Assembly: GCF_000010725.1 (NCBI RefSeq)
Contig: NC_013859.1
Coordinates: 454,001-518,000, forward strand
Direction of reading: 5' to 3'
Length of the DNA: 64,000 nucleotides
Source: Azospirillum sp. B510
GTDB lineage: Bacteria > Pseudomonadota > Alphaproteobacteria > Azospirillales > Azospirillaceae
The position numbers and the translations under genes were made by a program. How positions within the stretch are numbered: the stretch's first letter is position 1; every line of letters starts with the position of its first letter. Of the stretch, positions 1-8,419 are shown one piece after another. Under the pieces are notes generated by a model. It was not told where the DNA came from and searched no databases. It saw only the letters and a list, made by a program, of their open reading frames with translations.

Positions 1-758
<758 letters not shown>

Positions 759-793
759 GACGGACCTCGGCGGATATGCGAAAACATGTGGGG

Positions 794-826
794 AATCGCC
801 CTCCCCCATTTGGGGGGAGGGCGATT
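794..826 (-). terminator. Intercistronic hairpin between ytfQ and ytfR
   Basis: A perfect 14-bp inverted repeat (794-807 with 813-826, 5-nt loop) lies between the ytfQ stop and the ytfR start. In the minus-strand direction it is followed only by a weak T-rich stretch. It could act as a partial terminator or an mRNA 3'-end stabiliser that keeps binding-protein expression above that of the ATPase. This role is inferred from position. Confidence 0.5.
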
Positions 827-837
827 TCAACCCCCGC

Positions 838-1815
838 TCAGTAGGCGTCCTTGCGGCGCTCATACTCGGCCTTGGCGGTATCCGGAGTGAACAGCGCCGA
901 TTCGGTCTGGATCCACTTCGGCGGCGCCTTGCCGTCCTTCTTGAAGGCGATCAGCGCGTCATAGGCGGGACCGGCCATGTTCGGCGTCAATTCCACCGTG
1001 GCGTTCGCCTCGCCTTCCGCCATCGCCTTGAAGATGTCGGGCACGCCGTCGATCGAGACGACCAGGATGTCCTTGCCCGGCTTCAGCCCGGCTTCCTTGA
1101 TCGCCTGGATGGCGCCGACCGCCATGTCGTCATTGTGGGCGTAGACGGCGCAGATGCCCTTGCCGCCATTCTCGGCCTTGATGAAGCTCTCCATCACCTC
1201 CTTGCCCTTGGCGCGGGTGAAGTCTCCGGACTGGGTGCGGATGATCTTCATCCCCGGAGTCTTGGCGACGACCTCGTCGAAGCCCTTCTTGCGGTTGATG
1301 GCGGGCGAGGAGCCGACGGTGCCCTGCAACTCGACCACCGCGCATTTGCCGCCGGTCTGCTTGGCCAGCCATTCGCCGGCCACCCGGCCCTCATGCACCG
1401 TGTCGGAGGTGACGGCGGTCATGTACAGGCTCTGGTCCTTGGTCTCGATCTGGCGGTCGAGCAGAACCACCGGGATCTTGGCCTCCTTGGCCTCCTTCAG
1501 CACCGAATCCCAGCCGGTCGCCACCACCGGCGCGATGAAGATCGCATCGACGCCCTGGGCGACGAAGGACCGGACGGCCTTGATCTGGTTCTCCTGCTTC
1601 TGTTGGGCATCAGAGATCTTGAGGTCGATCCCGCGCTTGTCGGCCTCGGCCTTGGCGGTCTTGGTCTCGGCCGCGCGCCAGCCCGATTCGGAGCCGATCT
1701 GCGAGAAGCCGACCACCAGCTTCTTGTCGGCGGCCTGCACCGCGCCGAGCCCGATGAAAAGCGCCGCGGCGGCGGTGGCGGCGGAGATCACCCATTTCCT
1801 GGACATCCGATTCAC
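838..1815 (-). CDS. ytfQ: Periplasmic galactofuranose/sugar-binding protein YtfQ
   Basis: This 325-residue type-1 periplasmic binding protein captures a sugar in the periplasm for the YtfR-type ABC importer. A signal peptide covers about residues 1-28 (ending AVQA). The mature protein starts with VGFSQIGSESGWRAAETK and keeps blocks well known from E. coli YtfQ: QQKQENQIKAVRSFVAQGVD, IFIAPVVATGW, VVELQGTVGSSPA, VYAHNDDM and ATVELTPNMAGPA. The length is close to that of the E. coli protein. It is the first gene of a minus-strand operon with ytfR. A LysR-type box lies 135 bp upstream of the start (1950-1970). The exact substrate (galactofuranose, arabinofuranose or another sugar) is not settled by sequence; the arabinose-pathway neighbourhood makes an arabinose link plausible. 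Confidence 0.93.
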   Translation of the reverse strand: MNRMSRKWVISAATAAAALFIGLGAVQAADKKLVVGFSQIGSESGWRAAETKTAKAEADKRGIDLKISDAQQKQENQIKAVRSFVAQGVDAIFIAPVVATGWDSVLKEAKEAKIPVVLLDRQIETKDQSLYMTAVTSDTVHEGRVAGEWLAKQTGGKCAVVELQGTVGSSPAINRKKGFDEVVAKTPGMKIIRTQSGDFTRAKGKEVMESFIKAENGGKGICAVYAHNDDMAVGAIQAIKEAGLKPGKDILVVSIDGVPDIFKAMAEGEANATVELTPNMAGPAYDALIAFKKDGKAPPKWIQTESALFTPDTAKAEYERRKDAY

Positions 1816-1949
1816 TCCCTGAAGGTCTTATGGCGGGGATTTATTGCGGTGCTGGTCGACGAGGGGCCGGCGATGGAACCGGGCGCGGAAACAGCATGAT
1901 CGCAACCCGGTCCGAAATTGTTCGCTACACCTACTTTAAGTACCTTGAA

Positions 1950-1970
1950 CCATAACTGTCCAATATGATT
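1950..1970 (-). promoter_or_regulatory. LysR-type operator upstream of ytfQ
   Basis: Read on the plus strand the element contains CATA-N9-TATG (1951-1967), which includes ATA-N9-TAT and so the LysR consensus T-N11-A. Twenty of its 21 positions match the element upstream of chvE (8290-8310, opposite strand), and 15 of 21 match that upstream of araB (7167-7187). Relative to the gene it controls, its orientation is the same as at the other two sites. Binding by the GbpR-type regulator encoded at 7251 is inferred. Confidence 0.7.
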
Positions 1971-2029
1971 CTCGACCGCTATGATGCTGAAAAGGATATG
2001 TCCGGCCGGTCATCCAACCAAAACCCGGC

Positions 2030-2063
2030 AAAAAATGGCCGGGCGACGAAAGGCCGCCCGGCC
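2030..2063 (-). terminator. Rho-independent terminator of the araBDE-porin transcript
   Basis: A perfect 9-bp stem (2037-2045 with 2055-2063, 9-nt loop) is followed, in the minus-strand direction, by a run of six Ts (complement of 2030-2035). It lies about 170 bp downstream of the porin stop codon. Confidence 0.75.
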
Positions 2064-2231
2064 GCGAGGTGACCCCGCTCCATCAAGGAGAAGGGCCGAC
2101 GCACCCGAGGGAGAGCGCGCCGGGACGCGACCGCAGCGGTGGGATGGAAGAACACCGCCCGCGGCGCGAAGCCGAAAGGAGAGACGAGAAGGCCAGGACG
2201 TCGGTTGGCCTTTGTTCAGAGCGCGATGCCG

Positions 2232-3389
2232 TTAGAAGGCCAGATCCGTGCGGAGCAGGAAGATGTCGCCCTTGTCGCTGTTGGCGGCGACGTCGGAGCT
2301 GAGCTTGAAGTGGTTGTATTCCGGCGCGACGCTGAAGCCGGGGGCGACGACATATTTGGCGCCGACGGTGATCAGCTCGAACTTGCTGCGGCCGCGGATC
2401 GTCAGATCGCCGGCATCCTTGGCGTTGAGGTAACCGACGCCGAGCGTGGTGGCGCCGAAGGTGTACTGCGCGCCGGCCGTCCACACATCCTGCTTCTCGC
2501 GGCTGACGATGCCGGGGGTGCTGGCCTTGGCATAGCCGCTGTCACCCGACCAGGCATAGCTGCCGCCGATCTTGAAGCCGGCATAGGCCAGGGTCAGACC
2601 GGCATGGGTCGAGGACAGGTTGTCGAAGCTCACCGCCGGGGTGGTGGTGGAGTTCTTGGCCTGTCCGCCGAGATAGAACAGGCTGCCGTTGACCGCCACG
2701 CCGCCGAGCGTGTTGGTGTAGGTGCCGCCGACTTCATAGACGTCGCGATAGGCGCCGGTGCGGTTGGCGGACGCCAGCGCCAGCTTGGAGCGGTTGATGT
2801 CGGTGCCGCTGCTGTCCGACGACGGCTGGTAGGAGGCGCCGAACTTGAAGCCGGCGAATTCCGGGGTCCAGTAGGTGGCGCGGGTGGCGCTGTTGCCGGA
2901 GATCAGGGCGCGGATGTTGCCGATGGTGACCGGCGCGTTGGCGGCGCTGTTGCCGAGCCAGGACGGGAAGGAGCCGTCGACGCCGCCGGTGCCCCAGTCG
3001 GACGGGGCGATGATGCCGCTGTCGTCCGACGGACCGTTCTCCACACCCAGATGCAGGACGCCGAAGCCGCCATTGACGAACATGAAGGCGCGGTCATAGC
3101 TGGTGGTGCGGGCGTTGCCGGTGCCGTTCTCGGCCAGCAGGCGCAGGCGGGCGCCATATTCCAGACCGTTGTCGGCCTTGGCCTTCGGCGTCACCAGCAG
3201 GCGTAGACGGTTGCGGAACTCGGTGTTGCGCTGGCCGGCATCGCGGTCCTGGTTGACGTAGCCGCCTTCGAAATAGGCGTCACCGCCAATCGTGATATCG
3301 AACTTCGACTGGGCCGACGCCGGACCGGCGGCCACGACGGAGGCGAGCGAAAGGGTGGCTGCGCCAAGCAGCAGAGCGGATCTCACCAT
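2232..3389 (-). CDS. Outer-membrane porin, general porin family
   Basis: This 385-residue outer-membrane beta-barrel protein has a signal peptide over residues 1-26 (ending PASA). The mature part starts SKFDITIGGDAYFEGGYVNQ and has the alternating polar/aromatic strands and Gly/Tyr-rich hairpins of alphaproteobacterial trimeric porins. It ends in a C-terminal phenylalanine (LRTDLAF), the usual signal for barrel assembly. A good ribosome binding site (AAGAGGAAA) precedes the ATG. It is the last gene of the minus-strand set araB-araD-araE-porin, 147 bp after araE, and is followed by a terminator. That position suggests it lets sugars or sugar acids across the outer membrane; the substrate range cannot be read from sequence. 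Confidence 0.88.
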   Translation of the reverse strand: MVRSALLLGAATLSLASVVAAGPASAQSKFDITIGGDAYFEGGYVNQDRDAGQRNTEFRNRLRLLVTPKAKADNGLEYGARLRLLAENGTGNARTTSYDRAFMFVNGGFGVLHLGVENGPSDDSGIIAPSDWGTGGVDGSFPSWLGNSAANAPVTIGNIRALISGNSATRATYWTPEFAGFKFGASYQPSSDSSGTDINRSKLALASANRTGAYRDVYEVGGTYTNTLGGVAVNGSLFYLGGQAKNSTTTPAVSFDNLSSTHAGLTLAYAGFKIGGSYAWSGDSGYAKASTPGIVSREKQDVWTAGAQYTFGATTLGVGYLNAKDAGDLTIRGRSKFELITVGAKYVVAPGFSVAPEYNHFKLSSDVAANSDKGDIFLLRTDLAF

Positions 3390-3458
3390 CAGGGGTTTCC
3401 TCTTTTAAGGTTTGCTTGTTATTGCGTCCAAGTCTTCAAAAGACAGAGCGGTCCTGCG

Positions 3459-3494
3459 GCCATCCTCCCCGGCGAAACACCGGATGAGGATGGC
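3459..3494 (-). terminator. Hairpin between araE and the porin gene
   Basis: A 9-bp inverted repeat (3459-3467 with 3486-3494) encloses a second short stem (CCGG at 3469-3472 and 3480-3483). No strong T run follows directly on the minus strand, so it may be a weak terminator or a processing/stability element that separates araE from porin expression. Confidence 0.4.
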
Positions 3495-3536
3495 TGATCC
3501 CGCGTCAGCGCTCCCCTGACGCAGCGAGATCGGGGT

Positions 3537-5117
3537 TCAATCCTTGCCGAGCGTCCCATCGACGCGGCGCCACAAGCCCAGCGGGTTGCCGTCGCGCAAG
3601 GGCACCGGCAGCAGGTCGGCGGGGATGTCCTGGTAGCAGACCGGACGGAGGAAGCGGCGGATCGCCAGCGTGCCGACCGAGGTGCCGCGCGGGTCCGACG
3701 TCGCCGGGAACGGGCCGCCATGCACCATGGCGTGGCAGACCTCGACCCCGGTCGGCCAGCCGTTCGCCAGCAGCCGACCGGCCTTGCGCTCCAGCGTCGG
3801 GATCAGCCCGGCCACCGCCGCCTTGTCCGCCGCGTCCATCTGCAAGGTCGCCGTCAGCTGTCCTTCCAGCCTTTCGGCGACCGCCACCATCGCCGCCACG
3901 TCCTTGCAGCGGATCAGCAGCGAGGCGGCGCCGAAGACCTCCTCCTGCAACCCGCTGTCGGCCAGGAAGGCGTCCGCCGTCGTGGTGAAGAAGGCCGCCT
4001 GCGCCTGGTTCGGCCCGTTGCAGGCCAGACCGCGCGCCAGCGTCGCCACCGCGCCGCTGCCGGCCAGCCTGGCGACGCCGCTGTCGAAGGCGGCATGGAT
4101 GCCCGGCGTCAGCATGGTCGACGCGGCACTGCCGCCGAGAGCCTCCACCGCCGCCGCGACGAAGCGGTCGAGCTCCGGCCCCTCCACGCCCAGCAGGATG
4201 CCGGGGTTGGTGCAGAACTGCCCGGCTCCCATGGTCAGCGAGGCGACGAAGCCCTTGCCCAGCGCCTCGGCCCGCGAGGCCAGCGCCGCCGGCATCAGGA
4301 AGACCGGGTTGATGCTGCTCATCTCGGCATAGACCGGGATCGGCTCGGGCCGCCTGGCCGCCACCCCCATCAGCGCCAGCCCGCCGCCGCGCGAGCCGGT
4401 GAAGCCGACCGCCTTGATGCGCGGATCGGCGACCAGCGCCGTGCCGATCTCCCGTCCATTGCCGAACAGCAGCGAGAAGACGCCTTCGGGCAGGCTGCAG
4501 GACGCCACCGCCGCCTGGACGGCGCGGCCGACCAGCTCGGAGGTGCCGGGATGGGCGCCATGGCCCTTGACCACCACCGGGCAGCCGGCGGCCAACGCCG
4601 ACGCGGTGTCGCCGCCGGCCACCGAGAAGGCGAGCGGGAAGTTCGACGCGCCGAACACCGCGACCGGCCCCAGCGCGATGTGGCGCTGGCGCAGGTCGGC
4701 GCGCGGCAGCGGCGCGCGGGCCGGCTGCGCCGGGTCGATGCGGGCCTCGATCCAGCCGCCCTCGCGCACGACCTGGGCGAACAGGCGGAGCTGGCCGACG
4801 GTGCGGCCGCGCTCGCCCTCCAGCCGGGCGCGCGGCAGGCCGGTCTCGGCCATGGCGCGGACAATCAGCTCGTCGCCGATGTCGAGGATGGCCTGGGCGA
4901 TGGTCTCCAGGAAGGCGGCGCGCCGCTCCAGCCCGGTTTCGCGGAAGGCGTCGAAGGCGGCCCAGGCCAGCGCGCAGGCGCGCTCCACCTCGGCCACGCC
5001 GCCGCCGCCGAAGGCAGGCTCCAGCGCTTCGCCGGTGGAGGGGTCGACGGCGCGGAACGCGCCCTGGCCGCCGCGATGCGCCGAAGCGCCGATCAGCATC
5101 TCGCCGGTGATGGTCAT
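3537..5117 (-). CDS. araE: 2-oxoglutarate semialdehyde (2,5-dioxovalerate) dehydrogenase
   Basis: This 526-residue aldehyde dehydrogenase oxidises 2-oxoglutarate semialdehyde to 2-oxoglutarate with NAD(P)+, the last step of non-phosphorylative pentose breakdown. The catalytic residues are visible: Asn159 (ASNFPLAFSVAGGD), Lys184, Glu265 (YAEMSSINP) and Cys302 (GAGQFCTNPG). Its length and the motif ARLEGERGRTVGQLRLFA match the longer type II/III semialdehyde dehydrogenases known from glucarate and hydroxyproline pathways. The A. brasilense arabinose enzyme (type I) is about 480 residues. The gene follows araD by 57 bp and so is very likely co-transcribed. The arabinose role therefore rests on operon context; use with other pathways that yield the same semialdehyde is possible. 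Confidence 0.88.
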   Translation of the reverse strand: MTITGEMLIGASAHRGGQGAFRAVDPSTGEALEPAFGGGGVAEVERACALAWAAFDAFRETGLERRAAFLETIAQAILDIGDELIVRAMAETGLPRARLEGERGRTVGQLRLFAQVVREGGWIEARIDPAQPARAPLPRADLRQRHIALGPVAVFGASNFPLAFSVAGGDTASALAAGCPVVVKGHGAHPGTSELVGRAVQAAVASCSLPEGVFSLLFGNGREIGTALVADPRIKAVGFTGSRGGGLALMGVAARRPEPIPVYAEMSSINPVFLMPAALASRAEALGKGFVASLTMGAGQFCTNPGILLGVEGPELDRFVAAAVEALGGSAASTMLTPGIHAAFDSGVARLAGSGAVATLARGLACNGPNQAQAAFFTTTADAFLADSGLQEEVFGAASLLIRCKDVAAMVAVAERLEGQLTATLQMDAADKAAVAGLIPTLERKAGRLLANGWPTGVEVCHAMVHGGPFPATSDPRGTSVGTLAIRRFLRPVCYQDIPADLLPVPLRDGNPLGLWRRVDGTLGKD

Positions 5118-5174
5118 GATATCTCCATGGTCGGGGCGTCTTGCCCCCTCTCTAACGCTCCCAGCCGCGAGACC

Positions 5175-6101
5175 TCACCGGCCCCAGCGCAACACCAGCG
5201 GATCGAGCCGCTTCGCCGCGTCCAGCAGTCCGGCACGGCTGATCGGGTGCGGGTTGGCCACCGGGTGGCGCATCGCGTCGGACGCGATGATGCCGCCCTC
5301 CTTCATCAGGATCTTGGCGGTGGCGATGCCGCACTGGCGGTTCTCATGGTTGATCAGCGGCAGCCAGCGGCCATAGGCCGCCACCGCCGCCTCGCGGTCG
5401 CCGGCCAGATAGGGATCGACGATCTGGCGGATGCCGTCGGGATAGCCGCCGCCGGTCATCGCGCCGGTGGCGCCGGCATCGAGGTCTGCCAGCAGGGTGA
5501 TCGCCTCCTCGCCGTCCCACGGCCCCTCGATGGCGTCGCCGCCCAGCTCGATCAGGGTGCGCAGCTTGGCCGCCGCCTGCGGCACCTCGATCTTGAAATA
5601 GGAGACGTTGGCGATCTCCCGCGCCATCCGCGCCAGCAGGGGCGCCGACAGCGTGGTGCCGCTGACCGGCGCGTCCTGGATCATGATCGGGATGTCGATG
5701 GCGTCCGACACACGGTTGAAGAACTCGACGATGCCGGCCTCCGGCACGCGGATGGTGGCGCCATGGTAGGGCGGCATCACCATCACCATCGCCGCCCCCA
5801 GATCCTGGGCGCGGCGGCTGCGCTCGGCACAGGCGCGGGTGCTGAAATGGGTGGTGGTGACGATCACCGGCACCCGGCCGGCGACATGGGCCAGCATCGT
5901 CTCCATCAACGTCGTGCGCTCGTCGTCGGTCAGCACGAACTGTTCGGAGAAGTTGGCGAGGATGCACAGACCGGTCGACCCGGCGTCGATCATGAAATCG
6001 ACGCACCGCTTCTGGCCGTCGAGGTCCAGGTCTCCCGACTCGGTGAAGATGGTGGGAACGACGGGGAAGACGCCACGATAAGGGCGGGCGCTGGACGGCA
6101 T
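5175..6101 (-). CDS. araD: L-2-keto-3-deoxyarabonate dehydratase (DHDPS/NAL family)
   Basis: This 308-residue TIM-barrel enzyme of the dihydrodipicolinate synthase family should dehydrate L-2-keto-3-deoxyarabonate to 2-oxoglutarate semialdehyde. The Schiff-base lysine is Lys170 in VSYFKIE. At the place of the DHDPS catalytic tyrosine (LYNVP in E. coli) it has Gln142 (MIQDAPVSG), so it is not an ordinary DapA. The start MPSSARPYRGV was chosen because AAAGGA lies about 10 nt upstream; the same frame stays open further upstream but runs into araB. The gene lies between araB (74 bp) and araE (57 bp), exactly the context of the A. brasilense arabinose pathway. Substrate assignment rests on this context plus family likeness. 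Confidence 0.87.
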   Translation of the reverse strand: MPSSARPYRGVFPVVPTIFTESGDLDLDGQKRCVDFMIDAGSTGLCILANFSEQFVLTDDERTTLMETMLAHVAGRVPVIVTTTHFSTRACAERSRRAQDLGAAMVMVMPPYHGATIRVPEAGIVEFFNRVSDAIDIPIMIQDAPVSGTTLSAPLLARMAREIANVSYFKIEVPQAAAKLRTLIELGGDAIEGPWDGEEAITLLADLDAGATGAMTGGGYPDGIRQIVDPYLAGDREAAVAAYGRWLPLINHENRQCGIATAKILMKEGGIIASDAMRHPVANPHPISRAGLLDAAKRLDPLVLRWGR

Positions 6102-6175
6102 GGCGATGGTGTCCTTTGTCGAAATCGGATCGGGATTCGAGTCGGATCGAAACCCGGTGCCGGAAAGAGCCGAAG

Positions 6176-7066
6176 CTATGGGGTGCCGAAGCGTCCGGGC
6201 GGCAGGCCGCGGACGCCGGGGTCGCACTCGAACAGCGCCCCGGCCAAGGGCTCCTCGGGCCGGCCGTGCGCCGCGGTGGTGATGAACAGCCGGTCGAGGT
6301 CCGGACCGGCGAAGACACAGGAGGTGACGCGGGAAACCGGCAGCGCGATCGCCCGGTCGAACGTCCCGTCGGGATGGAAGCGGCTGACCCGCCCACCATC
6401 CCAATGGCAGACCCACAGCCCGCCCTCGGCGTCGCAGGTCATGCCGTCGGGATAGCCGTCGGCCTCGCCGAAGCGGATGTGGACGCGCTTGCCCGACAGG
6501 CTGCCGTCCGACAGGCCGCCATCGGCGCCGATATCGAAGGCGTAGACCGTCCGCGCCGCGCTGTCGGTGTGGTAAATCGTGCGCCCGTCGGGCGCCAGCG
6601 CCGGCCCGTTGGCGACGGTATAGCCCTCGTCGACCCGGGTGACGGCGCCGTCGGCGTCGATCCGGTAGAAACCGCCGGCCGGCGCCTCCTCCGAATCGTC
6701 CATGCTGCCGATCCACAGCCGGCCGGCGCGGTCGGCCTTGCCGTCGTTCAGCCGGTTGCCCGGCTTGTCCGGCTCGATCCGGGCGATCTCCCCGCCGATC
6801 AGCGCACGTCCCGGCTCCAGCCGCAGGCGGACGACGCGGCGCGAGCGCAGGCCGGCGACGAAACCGTCGCCGTCGGCATCCTCGACCAGCCAGCAGGCGG
6901 CGTCATCCAGCTCCCACACGGCCTGCGAGCCGTCGGACAGGCCATGGCGCAGGATCCGCGCGCCGCGGATGTCGACGAAGTAAACCGCGTCCTGCCGCGG
7001 GGACCACAGCGGCCCCTCCCCCAGCAGCGCCCTGGCCTGCCAGACACACCGCGCTTCCTGCGCCAT
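6176..7066 (-). CDS. araB: L-arabinonolactonase (SMP-30/gluconolactonase family)
   Basis: This 296-residue six-bladed propeller lactonase opens L-arabinono-gamma-lactone to L-arabonate. Metal-ligand segments of the SMP-30 family are present: Glu17 in LLGEGPLWSP, the Asn segment GNRLNDGKADRAGRLWIGSM, and the Asp segment GYPDGMTCDAEGGLW. The start MAQEARCVWQ was chosen over an in-frame ATG 47 codons upstream because family members begin here and the upstream part would cover the divergent promoter. It is the first gene of the minus-strand operon araB-araD-araE-porin. A LysR-type box lies 101 bp upstream of this start. The family is certain; the substrate follows from the operon. Confidence 0.9.
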   Translation of the reverse strand: MAQEARCVWQARALLGEGPLWSPRQDAVYFVDIRGARILRHGLSDGSQAVWELDDAACWLVEDADGDGFVAGLRSRRVVRLRLEPGRALIGGEIARIEPDKPGNRLNDGKADRAGRLWIGSMDDSEEAPAGGFYRIDADGAVTRVDEGYTVANGPALAPDGRTIYHTDSAARTVYAFDIGADGGLSDGSLSGKRVHIRFGEADGYPDGMTCDAEGGLWVCHWDGGRVSRFHPDGTFDRAIALPVSRVTSCVFAGPDLDRLFITTAAHGRPEEPLAGALFECDPGVRGLPPGRFGTP

Positions 7067-7166
7067 ACCGTTCAGCCCCCCAAAGGCCCCACCGGAATCC
7101 CACCGACCGTCCTTGACGGGCGGCCATTTTAAATTTTGTTGACGGCCCCAACGATAAGGAGACACT

Positions 7167-7187
7167 TGATAATCGTCCAATATGAAG
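7167..7187 (-). promoter_or_regulatory. LysR-type operator in the araB/gbpR divergent promoter
   Basis: The element contains ATA-N9-TAT (7169-7183, T-N11-A) and shares the 11-mer GTCCAATATGA with the ytfQ element. Its orientation toward araB is the same as that of the related boxes toward ytfQ and chvE. An ATG at 7182 lies inside the box, which is one reason to place the regulator start downstream at 7251. Confidence 0.62.
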
Positions 7188-7198
7188 ATCGGCGTTCG

Positions 7199-7213
7199 CG
7201 ATATCAATTATCG
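7199..7213. promoter_or_regulatory. Palindrome CGATA-N5-TATCG in the araB/gbpR intergenic region
   Basis: A perfect 5-bp inverted repeat, CGATATCAATTATCG, lies 12 bp downstream of the LysR box and about 38 bp upstream of the preferred gbpR start. It may be a second operator for autoregulation. No second copy was found near the other sugar promoters. Confidence 0.35.
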
Positions 7214-7250
7214 TATCCCGGTGCCATTGCCCCATCGGAGGCGTTCCCCC

Positions 7251-8252
7251 GTGACTCCCCAACGCTTTTCGCCGAACTGGTTCCAGAAGGCGCGGCTGAA
7301 GCTGCGCCATCTCCAGCTCTTCGCGGCGCTCGACGAGCATCGCAACCTGCACCGCGCCGCCGCCAGCCTGAACATGTCGCAGCCCGCCGCCTCCAAGCTG
7401 CTGGGCGATCTGGAGGAGACGCTGGGGATCGAGCTGTTCGACCGCCATGGCCGCGGGATCGAGCCGAACTGGTACGGCAGCATGATGATCCGCCATGCCC
7501 GGATGATCCTCAGCGAATTGCAGGAGACCGGGGAGGAGCTGAACGCCCTGCTCGCCGGGCACAGCGGCCGCGTGTCCATCGGCACGGTGATGGCTCCGGC
7601 GGTGGAGCTGGTGGTGCCGGTGATCAGCGGCCTGACCCGCGACCATCCCAACCTGAAGGTGGCGGTGGCGGTGGAGACCAGCGATGTGCTGGCCGAGCGC
7701 GTCCGCCAGGGGGTGATGGATTTCGCCATCGGCCGCCTGCCCGGCCATTTCGACCCCACCGCCTTCGAATATCAGGAGATCAGCAGCGAGGAGCTGTGCT
7801 TCATCTCCCGCGAGGGCAACCCGCTGCTGACGCTCGGCCGCCCCCTGACCGCCGCCGATCTCTCCGACGCCACCTGGATTCTCCAGCCCGTCGGCACGCT
7901 GCTGCGCGACCGGGTGGAGGCGCTGTTCCGCGCCGAGGGCGCCCGCCTGCCGCACAGGGTGATCGAAAGCGCCTCTCCCGTCATCTCGATGGCGATGGTG
8001 GCGGAAACCGATTCGGTCACCGTCTTCGCCCGCGCGCTGGCCCAGGTCTTCTCGCCCAGCGGCTGCTGCGCCATCATGCCCTTCCACAAACGCTTCAGCG
8101 TCGAGCCCTACGGCATTTTCTGGCTGAGGGACCGGCCGCTTTCGCCCGGCGCGCGCACCGTGCTGTCCGCCGTGCGCGCGGCGTCGGAACGCAAGATGCG
8201 CCAATCCCCAACCCCATCCCCAACCCCCGCCACCGTCGCGGCGCCCGCCTGA
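7251..8252 (+). CDS. gbpR: LysR-family regulator, GbpR type
   Basis: This 333-residue LysR-type transcription factor has an N-terminal winged helix (KLRHLQLFAALDEHRNLHRA, then MSQPAASKLLGDLEETLG) and a C-terminal effector domain. It is divergent from araB and 167 bp upstream of chvE, the same arrangement as gbpR with sbpA/chvE in Azospirillum and Agrobacterium, where GbpR activates the sugar-binding protein gene in response to sugars. I chose the GTG at 7251 because GGAGG lies 9 nt upstream. The alternative ATG at 7182 (356 residues) has no well-spaced ribosome binding site and sits inside a LysR box. The C-terminal tail is Pro/Thr-rich (QSPTPSPTPATVAAPA). Regulation of the neighbouring sugar operons is inferred. 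Confidence 0.87.
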   Translation: MTPQRFSPNWFQKARLKLRHLQLFAALDEHRNLHRAAASLNMSQPAASKLLGDLEETLGIELFDRHGRGIEPNWYGSMMIRHARMILSELQETGEELNALLAGHSGRVSIGTVMAPAVELVVPVISGLTRDHPNLKVAVAVETSDVLAERVRQGVMDFAIGRLPGHFDPTAFEYQEISSEELCFISREGNPLLTLGRPLTAADLSDATWILQPVGTLLRDRVEALFRAEGARLPHRVIESASPVISMAMVAETDSVTVFARALAQVFSPSGCCAIMPFHKRFSVEPYGIFWLRDRPLSPGARTVLSAVRAASERKMRQSPTPSPTPATVAAPA

Positions 8253-8289
8253 TCCGACCAATACCAAAACGAATATCGGTTTGCTGAAT

Positions 8290-8310
8290 AATCATATTTG
8301 ACAGTTATGG
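8290..8310 (+). promoter_or_regulatory. LysR-type operator upstream of chvE
   Basis: The reverse complement contains CATA-N9-TATG and agrees at 20 of 21 positions with the element upstream of ytfQ. It lies 110 bp before the chvE start and overlaps a TTGACA hexamer (8298-8303) that could be a -35 box, as expected for a LysR activator that contacts RNA polymerase. Confidence 0.7.
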
Positions 8311-8419
8311 CGAAACGGAGGATTGCTAGTGGCACAAACCATCACGCTCAACGCCATCCGCGCCACAGAACGCGGGGGCGGCGTATCGCGTGCCGCAGTA
8401 ACGGGGAGGATTCCGGTCC

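Larger units (their letters stand above)
1816..2231. other. Non-coding stretch between ytfQ and the porin gene
   Basis: This 416-bp gap holds the ytfQ promoter region with a LysR-type box (1950-1970) and a terminator serving the porin transcript (2030-2063). No convincing gene is seen: short open frames at about 1981-2230 on the plus strand lack a ribosome binding site and family features. Confidence 0.7.

Noticed and set aside
7182..7184. ATG as the start of the LysR regulator
   Set aside because: It lies inside the LysR box at 7167-7187 and has no well-spaced ribosome binding site, while the GTG at 7251 has GGAGG 9 nt upstream. It cannot be fully excluded.
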